A DNA stretch of 64,000 bases, taken from positions 1,302,001-1,366,000 of the forward strand of contig OY760134.1 in NCBI GenBank assembly GCA_963663145.1. Reading direction: 5' to 3'. How positions within the stretch are numbered: position 1 is the stretch's first letter; the number at the start of each line of letters is the position of its first letter. The notes under the pieces were generated by a model. The model was not told the DNA's origin. It did not search any database and saw nothing but the letters and a program-made list of their open reading frames with translations. A program made the position numbers and the translations under genes. Positions 1 to 9,289 of this stretch are shown here, in pieces. Source of the stretch: Azotimanducus sp963663145 (GTDB taxonomy: Bacteria; Pseudomonadota; Gammaproteobacteria; Pseudomonadales; Azotimanducaceae).

Positions 1-1058
1 GGCAGCGCCTCATGGAACGCTTCGCCGAGCGAGTGCTCCTCGGTGATGCCGTTGAACGCCGTCTGCAAGACGATGATGGTGAGCCCGATCAATCCCACTG
101 CCGCAAGGTGGAAGGCAAGTCCGACGACCAGAAAGACTGCGGATGCCAACTGCACCCAAAGCCGCGCACGTTCAAGGTTTGACTGATTGGCAATCCGCTG
201 CGCGTCGGCATCCTTCAAGATGGTCAGTACGGCTGGTGGTATTTCGGTGCCGTACCCGAACCACTTGGTCTTTTCAAGCACGACCGTCATGATCAGTCCA
301 CCCACAAGTACGGGGACGGTCACCGGAGCCATGGCAAGGAAAAACCCCGCAAAATCCCAGCCCACTTGTCCGGCGATAAGCAGGTTTTGTGGCTCGCCGA
401 CCGTGGTGCATACGCCTCCCAAGGCCGTACCAACCGCCCCGTGCATGAGCAGGCCACGCAAGCAGGCGCGGAATTGGTCCAATACTGGATCCCTGCCGTC
501 CGGAATGGCCGACTCGTAATCTCGGTCGACTTCCTCGACCCGATGCACAATGTGCTGATACAGGGCGTAGAACCCCCCGGCAACCGCGATGATGACCGCA
601 ATGACCGTCAAGGCATCAAGAAACGCTGAGAGTAGTGCGGAAACAAAAGTAAAAAGCAGCGACAACAGCCACTTTCGACGAATCATCAGAAAGAGCTTTG
701 TAAAAGTTGCTAATAAGAGTTCTTTCATGAAGAAGATGCCAGCGACCATGAAAATCAGTAACAGAAAGACCTCAAAGTTTCTTGATAGTTCATCCATTAC
801 ATGACCGGGTGTCGTCATGCCGAGGATGACAGCCTCAATCGCGATGAGCCCGCCGGCCTGCAATGGATAGCACTTGAGGGCAAGTGCAAGCGTGCAAATG
901 AACTCCAAGACCAACAGCCAGCCGGTGATATAGGGACCGAGGACGAATAAGAACAGTGGATTGGCGATCAGAAAGCCAGCCAAGGTCCACTTGTACCAAG
1001 TTGGCGAAGAACCGAGAAAGTTGCGTGCGAACGCCCTCGATAAAGCGATGTCAGTCAT
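1..1058 (-). CDS. nhaB: Na+/H+ antiporter NhaB (C-terminal part beyond window)
   Basis: Inner-membrane Na+/H+ antiporter that exports Na+ using the proton gradient. The reverse strand reads from ATG at 1058 as MTDIALSRAFARNFLG, which aligns with the N terminus of E. coli NhaB (RNFLG-SP-WYK). The family blocks FLDALTVIAV and VGEPQNLLIAG follow, separated by long hydrophobic segments. About 352 codons lie in the window and the usual length is just over 500, so the C-terminal third is missing at the left edge. No good Shine-Dalgarno precedes the ATG, but the match to the E. coli N terminus supports it. It is divergent from nudC across 176 bp. The assignment is secure. Confidence 0.95.
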   Translation of the reverse strand, partial: MTDIALSRAFARNFLGSSPTWYKWTLAGFLIANPLFLFVLGPYITGWLLVLEFICTLALALKCYPLQAGGLIAIEAVILGMTTPGHVMDELSRNFEVFLLLIFMVAGIFFMKELLLATFTKLFLMIRRKWLLSLLFTFVSALLSAFLDALTVIAVIIAVAGGFYALYQHIVHRVEEVDRDYESAIPDGRDPVLDQFRACLRGLLMHGAVGTALGGVCTTVGEPQNLLIAGQVGWDFAGFFLAMAPVTVPVLVGGLIMTVVLEKTKWFGYGTEIPPAVLTILKDADAQRIANQSNLERARLWVQLASAVFLVVGLAFHLAAVGLIGLTIIVLQTAFNGITEEHSLGEAFHEAL

Positions 1059-1082
1059 AAGAGGATATTTTGGCCTAGTAAG

Positions 1083-1099
1083 TCGGAGCCGCACTCCGA
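1083..1099. other. Small inverted repeat between nhaB and nudC
   Basis: TCGGAG/CTCCGA arms of 6 bp around a 5-nt loop lie in the 176-bp divergent interval (1059-1234). A GAAGC/GCTTC pair sits just downstream. No convincing -35/-10 pair was found here. The repeat could be an operator or chance. Confidence 0.25.
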
Positions 1100-1234
1100 G
1101 CGTTGCGGGAGGGTCGGGAAGCGGAGCTTCGCGGGGTCAAGAGAAGTAAAATTCTACAGCTTCCCTAGTGCGGTTGGGGGCTGGCGTGCGCTCTTGCGTG
1201 CGTGATTACGGCGATCTGCGTCACTCTTTGACGC

Positions 1235-2104
1235 GTGGTTACAATGCCGGTGAGTTCTGATCCCGTTTTTGCGGCTATGTGGCCTGAATCTCCAGACGAG
1301 TTTATCTCTCATGTGTTTCCACCTGATGAAATCGCCCACCCCGAAGCGCTCTATTTCGCGTTTGACGGTGACCAGTTGCTGACGCTTGTGGATGGACAGT
1401 CCTCGGGTACTCTGACGCATGACGAGGTTCGATGGCTTGAGTCGGGTGAGGCCATTTACCTCGGTAAGCTCAACGGCCGTCACTGTCTCGCGGTCGAAGT
1501 CAAGGGGCTTGGCATTCCGGGCTATGCGGCGCAAGGCCTGCGCTCACTTTTGGGGCGGGTGGACCAGCAGGTGTTTTATCTTGCTGGAAGGGCGCTGCAA
1601 CTGCTTGAATGGAATCGCAATCACCATTACTGCGGCCAGTGCGGTACAGAGACGCATGCCCACAAGACCGACCGCGCCAAGGTGTGTCCAAAGTGTGGTC
1701 TGGTGGCCTATCCGCGATTGAGTCCCAGCATCATTGTCTTGGTGTGGCGGGGAAAAGAAGTCTTGCTAGCAAGAAACGCAGCGTGGCCGAGCGGTTTTTT
1801 CAGCACGCTTGCGGGGTTTGTCGAACCGGGCGAGTCAATCGAACAAACGGTGCATCGAGAGGTCATGGAGGAAGTGGGTCTCAGGGTTACCAATCTGCAA
1901 TACAAGGGGAGCCAATCTTGGCCCTTTCCGAATTCCCTCATGCTTGGCTTTCATGCGGAGTATCTGGAAGGAGAAGTACGCTGTCAAGCCGATGAAATTG
2001 CCGAGGCCCATTGGTACCGATTCGACAATATGCCCAGCATCCCGCCCGTGTGGGCCATATCCCGCTGGCTCATCGATGATTTTGTGAAAAGGCTTCGAGA
2101 ATAG
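1235..2104 (+). CDS. nudC: NAD(+)/NADH diphosphatase NudC
   Basis: Nudix hydrolase that cleaves NAD(H) to NMN(H) and AMP and can remove NAD caps from RNA. The order is family-typical: an N-terminal domain, a zinc ribbon with CGQCG and CPKCG (about residues 132-153), the Nudix box GFVEPGESIEQTVHREVMEE (about 190-215), then SQSWPFPNSLM, the NudC-specific variant of SQPWPFP. Length (289 aa) is somewhat above E. coli NudC. The start is GTG 1235 or the in-frame ATG 1244; neither has a clear ribosome site. The last 35 bp overlap the convergent SCP2-like gene. Confidence 0.95.
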   Translation: MVTMPVSSDPVFAAMWPESPDEFISHVFPPDEIAHPEALYFAFDGDQLLTLVDGQSSGTLTHDEVRWLESGEAIYLGKLNGRHCLAVEVKGLGIPGYAAQGLRSLLGRVDQQVFYLAGRALQLLEWNRNHHYCGQCGTETHAHKTDRAKVCPKCGLVAYPRLSPSIIVLVWRGKEVLLARNAAWPSGFFSTLAGFVEPGESIEQTVHREVMEEVGLRVTNLQYKGSQSWPFPNSLMLGFHAEYLEGEVRCQADEIAEAHWYRFDNMPSIPPVWAISRWLIDDFVKRLRE

Positions 2105-2396
2105 GAAACACGAGTGGCAATCCACCGTCTGATCGAAATTCTTCGGTCAGGAAGTGTTCCAAGGGACTCTTTTCGCCCCGAAATATGCCTTGCATAAGCG
2201 AACTTGAAGCGAAAACGAGGGTGAGATCTGCGGTCGTGCGCCGCGAAACGCGCGCTGTCCCTTGTTCAATCGTAATCTGGCACTGCTCGTGCTCATCCTC
2301 CCCCCAGACAAGCTTGAAGCACACCGAGCCTTCAGGTGCCAAATCAGGCCTGAATTGGCCCAGCAGAAAGTTTGTCATTTCGTAATGTTGAATCAT
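2070..2396 (-). CDS. SCP2 sterol-carrier-like domain protein
   Basis: Small cytoplasmic protein of about 108 aa. Its latter half (a QITIEQGTARV strand, then TTADLTLVFASS, then GIFRGEKSPLEHFL and a final hydrophobic helix) has the strand pattern and the G-x-x-x-P/helix turn of SCP2-type lipid-binding domains. ATG 2396 (MIQHYEMTNFLL) was chosen because the reading upstream shows no such fold and runs through the promoter of the divergent TonB receptor. ATG 2378 is also possible. It ends inside the 3' end of the convergent nudC. Function is unknown. The family call is tentative and rests on pattern alone. Confidence 0.55.
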   Translation of the reverse strand: MIQHYEMTNFLLGQFRPDLAPEGSVCFKLVWGEDEHEQCQITIEQGTARVSRRTTADLTLVFASSSLMQGIFRGEKSPLEHFLTEEFRSDGGLPLVFPILEAFSQNHR

Positions 2397-2472
2397 AGTT
2401 CTGCGATGCTTCAAGGAATTGATCGAGATTGTAATCCTTAGTGCCGTGACCTCCTTGTGCAATGCAGTTTCG

Positions 2473-2502
2473 TTGACAATCAAGCGGCCCCACAGGGATA
2501 AT
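2473..2502 (+). promoter_or_regulatory. Sigma-70 promoter for TonB receptor 1
   Basis: TTGACA at 2473-2478 and GATAAT at 2497-2502 with an 18-bp spacer, ending 32 bp before the ATG at 2535. The match is 6/6 and 5/6. No Fur-box-like palindrome was seen around it. Confidence 0.6.
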
Positions 2503-2534
2503 TCCGCCCATTGAAACATTTGTGGGGAGAAAGG

Positions 2535-4991
2535 ATGAATTTCCCGTTCATTCACCGTCCGCTCAGCACACTATACTTAATGGGGCTTCTGCCATTGGTG
2601 ATGCTGGGCGCGAAAGATGCGCAGGCACAGCAGGCTGCTGCCGGGTCTCAAGAGATGATCGAAGAAATACTGGTGATCGGATCGCGAAACCCGGCGCGCT
2701 CGGCGGCGGATTCGACCGCACCTATTGATGTCATTTCCGCGCAGGATTTCAATGCGATAGGGAATGGTGCAGATGTGACGGACAACTTGCGCGCCAATGT
2801 GCCTTCTTTCAATGCCTCTATGGCCTCCGGGGATGGAGACACTTACGTGCGACCTACATCTCTTCGTGGACTGGCGCCTGATCAGACGCTGGTGCTGGTG
2901 GGAGGCAAGCGTAGGCACAGGGCCGCGCTGATCGCCGAGTTTGTGCCTGCGGCCGGCAAGGGTGCGCAAGGACCCAACATTGGCATGATCCCCAGTATCG
3001 CTATCAAGCGTGTCGAGGTCCTGCGAGACGGGGCGGCCGCACAATATGGCTCCGACGCCATTGCGGGTGTCATCAATTTCGTGATGAAGGATCACGATGA
3101 GGGCGGTGATGTGCGTGTTCAGTACGGTCAATTTTACGAAGGGGAACGCTCGTTTTCGACTGCGGCGAATGTCGGTTTTACGCTTGCAGGTCAAGGCTTT
3201 ATCAATGCAAGTTTCGAATATGTGAACAACGAGGCTTTGTCGCGCGGTGTGCAGCGTCCAATCGCGCAAGGGCTCATCAATGCGGGTATCGCTGAAGTTG
3301 GACAGGATTCACCTTTCGATGATGCGCCCTTGGTGCAGTCTTGGGGGCGGCCGGAAAGCGAAACCGTGCTGTTTTTTGTCAACGCTGGCTACGAACTGTC
3401 GGCGACATCGAGCCTGTATCTGCAAAGCAATGTTGCCGATACCTTCGGTCGCTATAGGTTCTTCTACAGAGCCGGCGATAATCCCGCAACCGAAGACTTT
3501 GATGGTCATGTGACGCTGAAGACCCTCTATGAAGTCTGGGGATATTCCGGACTGCCACAAGGATTTACCCCTTTTTTTGATGGCGAACAAGACGACTTCA
3601 GCCTCACCACTGGCATCAGGGGCGAGTTTGCGGGTTCAACCTTCTACGATTTCAGCCTGAGTTATGGCTTCAATTCGATTGATTTCATCCTCAACAACAC
3701 CATTAATCAGAGTTTGGGCTGGTCGCCGGGATCAGAACCGCAGAGGGATTTTGATGTTGGCGAGCTACAGCAGGAAGAGTTCAGTTTAAACGCCGATTTC
3801 ACGCGACAAATCTCATCCTCTCTGCATTTGGCCTATGGCGCTGAGTGGCGCAAGGAAACCTTCCATATTGTTGCCGGAGAGGTCAATTCGCGGATCGGGG
3901 CCGGCACAAGCGGGTTCAAGGGGTTCGAATACACCGATGCGGGGGATTTTTCGCGTGACAACTACGCCCTCTATGCGGAGCTTGAACAGGACGTTTCAGG
4001 TGATTTCCTTGTCCAATACGCCCTCAGATTCGAAGATTTTTCCGACTTTGGAAGTACCACCAACGGGAAGATCGCGGCGCGTTACAACCTCAGGCCAAGC
4101 GTCACCCTGCGGGGAGCGCTGTCCACCGGGTTTCACGCGCCCACTCCAGGGCAGGCAAACATCCAAAAGGTGACGACAACCTTTGACAACGATACTGGTC
4201 TGCAAGTTGAGCAGGGACTTGTTCCACCAAGCCATCCCTTGGCTGCGGCTGCGGGAGGTGTGCCGCTCAAAGAGGAGGAATCAACCAACTATAGCCTTGG
4301 AATTTCCATTGGAATTGGTGATCGGACCACATTGACCGGCGACATCTACCTCATTGAAGTGGACGACCGCATCTACAAGACTGTGACAATTCCCGTCGTC
4401 GACCCCGCCACTGGTGTCGGATCCAACGTTTCCTTTTACACCAACGCACTTGACATAGAATCCTCGGGCTGGGACTTGGTTCTGAGCACGGAATTTGATT
4501 GGGGCGCATCGGGACTGACGACCGACCTGAGCTTCGCCTATAACCACAATAGCGTCGACGTTGCTGGCCAGTCGGCGGTTGGTGGCCTCTTGCCGGTGAG
4601 TGCCGGAGACGTTGAAGACATAGAGGAAAGCTATCCGCAAGACCGCTTTAACATGACCACTAACACGCCCTTCGGCGAGCGCTGGAACCTCATGATGCGT
4701 CTGAACTATTATGGCGGCCACTACGATGAACGCGGCCGGATTGGCGGTGTGGACGGCGGTGCGCCCACGAAGAAATTGGGTTCAACCATATTTGTTGATT
4801 TCGAGTTGGACTATGACATCAATGCGAACGCGAGTGTCACCTTCGGCGCGCAAAACGTCTTCGACGAGTACGTTGACAAGATTCGCGACCCTTATGCCAA
4901 CCGCTTCAATGTCGGGTTACCCTACGCACGTCGGACGGCCGCCAACTTTGAAGGTGGGTCTTGGTACCTGCGGGCAAGCTACAGCTTATAG
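2535..4991 (+). CDS. TonB-dependent outer-membrane receptor 1
   Basis: Outer-membrane transporter of about 818 aa. From ATG 2535 (preceded by GGGGAGAAAGG) there is a signal peptide ending near AKDAQAQ, a TonB-box-like EEILVIGS, and a plug domain with SLRGLAPDQTLVLVGGKR and RVEVLRDGAAAQYGSDAIAG. A long beta-barrel follows, ending in an aromatic-rich strand (SWYLRASYSL) typical of outer-membrane insertion. A longer start at 2511 would add eight charged residues before the signal peptide and is disfavoured. Substrate is unknown: no siderophore, heme or vitamin genes adjoin it. Energy would come from the ExbB/ExbD/TonB operon at 25-31 kb or another set. Confidence 0.93.
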   Translation: MNFPFIHRPLSTLYLMGLLPLVMLGAKDAQAQQAAAGSQEMIEEILVIGSRNPARSAADSTAPIDVISAQDFNAIGNGADVTDNLRANVPSFNASMASGDGDTYVRPTSLRGLAPDQTLVLVGGKRRHRAALIAEFVPAAGKGAQGPNIGMIPSIAIKRVEVLRDGAAAQYGSDAIAGVINFVMKDHDEGGDVRVQYGQFYEGERSFSTAANVGFTLAGQGFINASFEYVNNEALSRGVQRPIAQGLINAGIAEVGQDSPFDDAPLVQSWGRPESETVLFFVNAGYELSATSSLYLQSNVADTFGRYRFFYRAGDNPATEDFDGHVTLKTLYEVWGYSGLPQGFTPFFDGEQDDFSLTTGIRGEFAGSTFYDFSLSYGFNSIDFILNNTINQSLGWSPGSEPQRDFDVGELQQEEFSLNADFTRQISSSLHLAYGAEWRKETFHIVAGEVNSRIGAGTSGFKGFEYTDAGDFSRDNYALYAELEQDVSGDFLVQYALRFEDFSDFGSTTNGKIAARYNLRPSVTLRGALSTGFHAPTPGQANIQKVTTTFDNDTGLQVEQGLVPPSHPLAAAAGGVPLKEEESTNYSLGISIGIGDRTTLTGDIYLIEVDDRIYKTVTIPVVDPATGVGSNVSFYTNALDIESSGWDLVLSTEFDWGASGLTTDLSFAYNHNSVDVAGQSAVGGLLPVSAGDVEDIEESYPQDRFNMTTNTPFGERWNLMMRLNYYGGHYDERGRIGGVDGGAPTKKLGSTIFVDFELDYDINANASVTFGAQNVFDEYVDKIRDPYANRFNVGLPYARRTAANFEGGSWYLRASYSL

Positions 4992-5016
4992 ATCGTTCCA
5001 CCCTTGTTGAACCTAG

Positions 5017-5039
5017 GCTCCGAGGCCAAGTCTCGGAGC
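5017..5039. terminator. Hairpin downstream of TonB receptor 1
   Basis: GCTCCGAG and CTCGGAGC form an 8-bp perfect stem around a 7-nt loop, 25 bp after the receptor stop codon. No T-tract follows, so intrinsic termination is uncertain. It may instead stabilise the 3' end. Confidence 0.45.
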
Positions 5040-5120
5040 TCCGACCCGCAGCCACTACCATTGCACGAGCGACTTGCGTAGAGTAGCGCGTCTTGTCTAC
5101 TGCTGACTGGCGCTCTTCAC

Positions 5121-6140
5121 GTGGAATACCTGTTCGAATTTCTCCTGTTCGCTGCGAAGGCGCTGGTCGTCGCGGTCGCGATTCTTGCTGTCATCGGCTA
5201 TGCGGTCTCAATTCGTATGCAACGCTCCTTTCCGCGCCGCAAGGGGCATCTCGAAGTCACCGCGCTCAATGCGGAGTACGACGATCTGGAAAACACGCTA
5301 CGCATGGCTGCCGGTGCCACCAGCAAAGGATTCCGCCAAGCGAAGAAGCAGCGCAAGCGCGATGAAAAGGAGAAACAGAAAGCAAGGGACGCCGAGGGCG
5401 ATGAACGCAGGCGCATTTACGTAGTGGATTTTCACGGCGACATCGCGGCGACGCGCGTGGAACGGCTTCGCCGGGAAGTGACCGCGATGCTGACGTTTCT
5501 TCAGCGGGAGGACGAGGTGGTAGTGCGACTTGAGAGCACCGGCGGAACCGTGCATGGCTACGGACTCGCGGCCTCCCAGTTAAAGCGTGTTCGGGATGCC
5601 GGTGCAAAGCTGATTGTGGCGGTCGACAAGGTTGCGGCGAGTGGTGGTTATCTGATGGCGGCCGTGGCTTCACAGCTCATTTGCGCGCCCTTCGCGGTGC
5701 TCGGGTCCATCGGCGTGGTGGTTCAGCTTCCGAACCTCAGCAAAGTTTTGAAGAAGCTTAACGTGGACTATGAAATGCTGACCGCTGGCAAGTACAAGCG
5801 AACGCTTACGCTCTTTGGTGAGAACACACCCGAGCATCGAGACAAAGTGCAAGAGGAACTCAATGAGATCCATGCGCTCTTTGGGGATTTCTTGCAGGAG
5901 AACCGCCCACAAATGGAACTCGAAAAGGTTGCTACGGGCGAGACTTGGTTTGGCACCAAGGCACTTGAGTTGAATCTGGTGGACGAAATTCTGACCAGTG
6001 ACGAATATCTCTTGCGGGCGCGTGGCGATGCGGACATTTTCGAGGTGCAGTGGGTTGATGATCGCAACCCCTTTGCCCGAGTCATGGCGCAATTAGGAGA
6101 TGCAACCACCGACCTATTAGATCGATTGCGTGCCGCTTGA
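5121..6140 (+). CDS. sohB: Inner-membrane serine protease SohB (S49 family)
   Basis: S49 peptidase related to SppA. An N-terminal membrane segment (about 8-30) is followed by a strongly charged linker (KKQRKRDEKEKQK, about 75-95) and the protease domain. VDKVAASGGY carries the predicted nucleophile Ser174, and AGKYKRTLT, near residue 226, carries the predicted catalytic lysine of the Ser-Lys dyad. At 339 aa it is close to E. coli SohB. The start is GTG 5121, immediately before the membrane segment. The next gene follows by 41 bp on the same strand, so co-transcription is possible. Confidence 0.93.
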   Translation: MEYLFEFLLFAAKALVVAVAILAVIGYAVSIRMQRSFPRRKGHLEVTALNAEYDDLENTLRMAAGATSKGFRQAKKQRKRDEKEKQKARDAEGDERRRIYVVDFHGDIAATRVERLRREVTAMLTFLQREDEVVVRLESTGGTVHGYGLAASQLKRVRDAGAKLIVAVDKVAASGGYLMAAVASQLICAPFAVLGSIGVVVQLPNLSKVLKKLNVDYEMLTAGKYKRTLTLFGENTPEHRDKVQEELNEIHALFGDFLQENRPQMELEKVATGETWFGTKALELNLVDEILTSDEYLLRARGDADIFEVQWVDDRNPFARVMAQLGDATTDLLDRLRAA

Positions 6141-6181
6141 ATATTTATTGACCCTTACGTTGACCGGCAGGTGACCATAAG

Positions 6182-7180
6182 ATGACTAGGTTCAGTGCAT
6201 TTCAAGTGACGAAAGAGGCTGACGGAATGTGCCAACACGCCCTGGTGCAGCTGGATACCGCAGCTCTGCCGGATCATCCGGTGCTGATCGATGTGCACTA
6301 TTCTTCCTTGAATTTTAAAGATGCCATGTCAGCGACAGGAAACCCGGGGGTGACTCGCGTATTCCCTCATGTCCCGGGCATTGATGCCGCGGGGGTTGTG
6401 CTGGAGTCGAACAGCTCGTCGGTTACTGTTGGCGATCAGGTATTGGTACACGGCTTCGACTTGGGTATGAATACTTGGGGTGGATTCGGGGCCAGAATTC
6501 GGGTGCCAGCCGAGTGGGTAGTGCCATTGCCCGAAGGTCTCACGCTGGAAGAGTCCATGATTCTTGGCACCGCCGGGTTCACGGCAGCACTCTGCATTGA
6601 TAAGCTGGAGACCTTCGGCATGGTGCCTGATTCTGGTCCTGTGGTGGTCACGGGCGCAACCGGAGGCGTGGGGTCGGTGGGCATCTGCCTGCTCTCCGCG
6701 TTGGGCTACGAGGTTGTGGCCGTGAGCGGTAAGGCGGACAAGGCGGACTGGTTGCAGACCCTGGGTGCCGCCAAGGTGATGAGTCGAGAGGAAGCGCTTG
6801 AGGGCCAAGAGCGCGCGCTCGGTAGACAGACTTGGGCGGGCGTTCTCGATACGGTTGGCGGTGATATCCTGTGGAATCTCTTAAAGTCCCTCAAGTATGG
6901 CAAAAGTCTGGCTGCGTGCGGCCTAGTAGGCGGCGCTTCGATTCCCGCCACCGTGCTTCCGTTTCTGCTTCGCCATGTCAACCTCTTGGGCATAGATTCA
7001 GTGGAGTTGCCCTTGGCCGAAAAGCGCCGAATCTGGAGCAAGCTGGGGAGCGAATGGAAGCTCAAGTCTCTTCAATCAATCAAGCAGCCTTTACGGCTCG
7101 ACACGGTCTCCAAGGCCATTGATGAAATACTTGCCGGGCGGATGGTGGGGCGAGGCGTGCTTCGCCACGATCCGCCTTAG
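6182..7180 (+). CDS. acuI: NADPH-dependent acryloyl-CoA reductase family (AcuI/YhdH) oxidoreductase
   Basis: Zinc-independent medium-chain dehydrogenase/reductase of 332 aa. YSSLNFKDAMSATGNPGVTR near the N terminus and VTGATGGVGSVG, the NADP-binding glycine motif near residue 155, are hallmarks of the YhdH/AcuI subgroup. Known members reduce acryloyl-CoA to propionyl-CoA, which in marine bacteria is part of DMSP and acrylate use. No DMSP genes are visible nearby, so the physiological substrate is inferred from the family. It ends 4 bp from the convergent bamD. Confidence 0.85.
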   Translation: MTRFSAFQVTKEADGMCQHALVQLDTAALPDHPVLIDVHYSSLNFKDAMSATGNPGVTRVFPHVPGIDAAGVVLESNSSSVTVGDQVLVHGFDLGMNTWGGFGARIRVPAEWVVPLPEGLTLEESMILGTAGFTAALCIDKLETFGMVPDSGPVVVTGATGGVGSVGICLLSALGYEVVAVSGKADKADWLQTLGAAKVMSREEALEGQERALGRQTWAGVLDTVGGDILWNLLKSLKYGKSLAACGLVGGASIPATVLPFLLRHVNLLGIDSVELPLAEKRRIWSKLGSEWKLKSLQSIKQPLRLDTVSKAIDEILAGRMVGRGVLRHDPP

Positions 7181-7184
7181 CGCG

Positions 7185-8276
7185 CTAGTTGTCTTCCTGC
7201 GCACTTTCTGACTCGCCTTCTTCCTCTTCGTCGTCGCCTACGAAGGGAATCATGCGCACGAGGCGTTGGTACCAAGGGGCGTCTTTGCTTTCGGCTTCGA
7301 CTTCAGAGGTTGACCGCACCGACTTGGGTTCAATTGGTTCGATGCCTTCGGGTTGTCGAATGCGAATGGGGGGCGGCACGTCCGGCCGGTCGACGAGGCC
7401 AAAAGTTAATATGTTGATCCAGGATCGGTCTCGATTGCGCACCACTTCTTCAAGCAGAAAGTTGCCTTGCTCGTCAAAACCGGAATGGTCGGGATAGTTG
7501 GCCGCAAGAACACGCAGCGCGTCGTTCGCTGTGCCGGTAAGGCCAAGCCGATAGTTTGCTTCAACGAGGATGACCAAGGCATCCGGTGTGCTCGGAGCAC
7601 CGGGATAATTCTCAACTACGTATCTGGCTCGATTCGCTGCCGCTACGAAGCCGCTGCGGCGCATGTAGAAGTCCGCGATCGCCAGTTCTGCTTCGGCGAG
7701 AAGATTGCGTAGGTATATCATCCGCTGGCGTGCGTCAGATGCATAGGTCGAGGATGGGTAGCGCACGACAAGCTGATTGAAATCGGTGAACGCGGCTTGC
7801 ACGCTCGTCATGTCCCTGCGGGCCACTTCCGCCGTGCCGATACGATCAATATAGCCGCGGCCTGACTCGAACTCCGCCAAACCGCGCAAATAGTAGGCGT
7901 AGTCCACGTTCGCATGCTGTGGATGCAGCCTCATGAAACGGTCAGCGGCACGAATGGCGGCTTCTTGATCGTAGGCCATATAGTGGGCATAGATAAGTTC
8001 GAGCTGCGCCTGTTCGCCATAGCTCCCAAAAGGAAAACGGGTTTCAAGTGCTTCGAGCTTGGCGATTGCCGCACTGTAATTCCCCGAGCGTAAGCTGGAT
8101 TGAGCGCTGCGGTACAAGGCTTGTTCACTGGATTCTGGAACTTCTTCCTCGTCGCCGCCAAAAGGCCAGAGATTTCCAAGCGACTCGCAACCGGCGAGAT
8201 TGAGTGACATGAATGCAATAATCAGCGCGACAAGGCCGCGTCGGGATTGAGCTCTGTACGAACGACATAGAATCAT
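7185..8276 (-). CDS. bamD: Outer-membrane assembly lipoprotein BamD
   Basis: Essential lipoprotein of the BAM complex that folds outer-membrane beta-barrels. A signal peptide ends in the lipobox LNLAGC. TPR-like repeats follow (YRSAQSSLRSGNYSAAIAKL, FPFGSYGEQAQLELIYAHY, AADRFMRLHP), all standard BamD blocks. From ATG 8276 the protein is about 363 aa, far longer than E. coli BamD (245 aa), owing to a C-terminal extension rich in acidic residues and ending DDEEEEGESESAQEDN. Other in-frame starts (ATG 8297, GTG 8318) would lengthen the signal n-region. The gene is divergent from rluD, as in E. coli. Confidence 0.93.
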   Translation of the reverse strand: MILCRSYRAQSRRGLVALIIAFMSLNLAGCESLGNLWPFGGDEEEVPESSEQALYRSAQSSLRSGNYSAAIAKLEALETRFPFGSYGEQAQLELIYAHYMAYDQEAAIRAADRFMRLHPQHANVDYAYYLRGLAEFESGRGYIDRIGTAEVARRDMTSVQAAFTDFNQLVVRYPSSTYASDARQRMIYLRNLLAEAELAIADFYMRRSGFVAAANRARYVVENYPGAPSTPDALVILVEANYRLGLTGTANDALRVLAANYPDHSGFDEQGNFLLEEVVRNRDRSWINILTFGLVDRPDVPPPIRIRQPEGIEPIEPKSVRSTSEVEAESKDAPWYQRLVRMIPFVGDDEEEEGESESAQEDN

Positions 8277-8323
8277 GGCATGCTCAAGCTTTCGCATAGT
8301 GTGAGAGGTTTCATGCACATCTC

Positions 8324-9289
8324 GTGAACGACTGGGACGATGATCAATTCCATCAAGCGGTTAGTGTACCCAATCATCTTGCCGCTTGTCGCCTTGATCG
8401 CGCCGCGAGCCTCTTGTTTCCGGAATACTCGCGCAGCCTGCTCAGCCTTTGGATTCGCGAAGGTCGCCTCACACTTGATGGAGATCAGGCGCAGCCCAAA
8501 CGAAAAGTCGTTCAAGGCGAAGTTCTCAGGCTAATCCCCGATCAGGCGAGAATCGCTAGCGATACGCCTGCGCAGGCCATGCCGCTACGGATCGTCTACG
8601 AAGATGACGACCTTCTATTGCTTGATAAGCCGGCGGGTTTGGTGGTGCATCCAGGTGCGGGCATCCGGGAGGGAACGCTCATGAATGGATTGCTGCATCA
8701 TAGACCGGCGCTGCGAGGGCTCCCGCGCGCCGGGCTTGTACACAGGCTCGACGCTGACACATCAGGGCTGTTGGTAGTCGCGGCTAGCCACCGAGCGCAC
8801 AAGACCTTGGTTGACGACATTGCGGCGCGTCGCGTTGGTCGCGAGTATCAGGCGCTTGTGGAAGGTCGAATGATCTCTGGAGGCGATTTCGACGCGCCCA
8901 TTGGTCGCCACCCGCGACAACGCACGAAGCAGGCTGTGCGAAGCGATGGTCGTAGCGCACTCACCAGTGTGCGTGTCCGGGAGCGATTTAGGTCGCACAG
9001 CCGCATTTCCGCGCGACTGCACACAGGTCGAACCCATCAAATTCGCGTCCATCTTTCCCATGCCGGATTTCCTTTGGTGGGTGATCGCAAGTACGGCGCG
9101 CGCGGGGTGCTATCGAGGATCTCGTCGGCGGGACTGACTACAGCCATTCGAAATTGTGCAAGACATATGCTGCACGCGCAGAAGCTCAGCTTCACGCATC
9201 CCGTGCGAGAAATACCCTTGGATTTTTCTTCGCCGCTTCCCGAGGACATGGAAACACTCATTGAGGTCTTGAGGCAGGATGCTGCTTGA
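8324..9289 (+). CDS. rluD: 23S rRNA pseudouridine synthase RluD
   Basis: Forms the conserved pseudouridines in helix 69 of 23S rRNA, needed for late 50S assembly. An N-terminal S4-like domain (RLDRAASLLFPEYSRSLLSL) precedes the catalytic domain with LVHRLDADTSGL; Asp143 is the predicted catalytic aspartate. ARLHTGRTHQIRVH and VGDRKYG are further RluA/C/D family blocks. Length 321 aa matches RluD. It begins with GTG, with a GAGAGG element about 13 nt upstream. bamD-rluD-pgeF is the classic gammaproteobacterial arrangement, which separates RluD from RluC/RluA. It overlaps pgeF by 11 bp. Confidence 0.94.
   Translation: MNDWDDDQFHQAVSVPNHLAACRLDRAASLLFPEYSRSLLSLWIREGRLTLDGDQAQPKRKVVQGEVLRLIPDQARIASDTPAQAMPLRIVYEDDDLLLLDKPAGLVVHPGAGIREGTLMNGLLHHRPALRGLPRAGLVHRLDADTSGLLVVAASHRAHKTLVDDIAARRVGREYQALVEGRMISGGDFDAPIGRHPRQRTKQAVRSDGRSALTSVRVRERFRSHSRISARLHTGRTHQIRVHLSHAGFPLVGDRKYGARGVLSRISSAGLTTAIRNCARHMLHAQKLSFTHPVREIPLDFSSPLPEDMETLIEVLRQDAA

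Noticed and set aside
2070..2555. Full-length 161-aa reading for the SCP2-like gene
   Set aside because: The N-terminal 50 residues have no fold signal and would cover the TonB-receptor promoter at 2473-2502; ATG 2396 is preferred.
2577..3269. Long minus-strand frame inside TonB receptor 1
   Set aside because: Antisense to strongly conserved plug-domain codons, composition biased to Arg/His, no ribosome site: a shadow frame.
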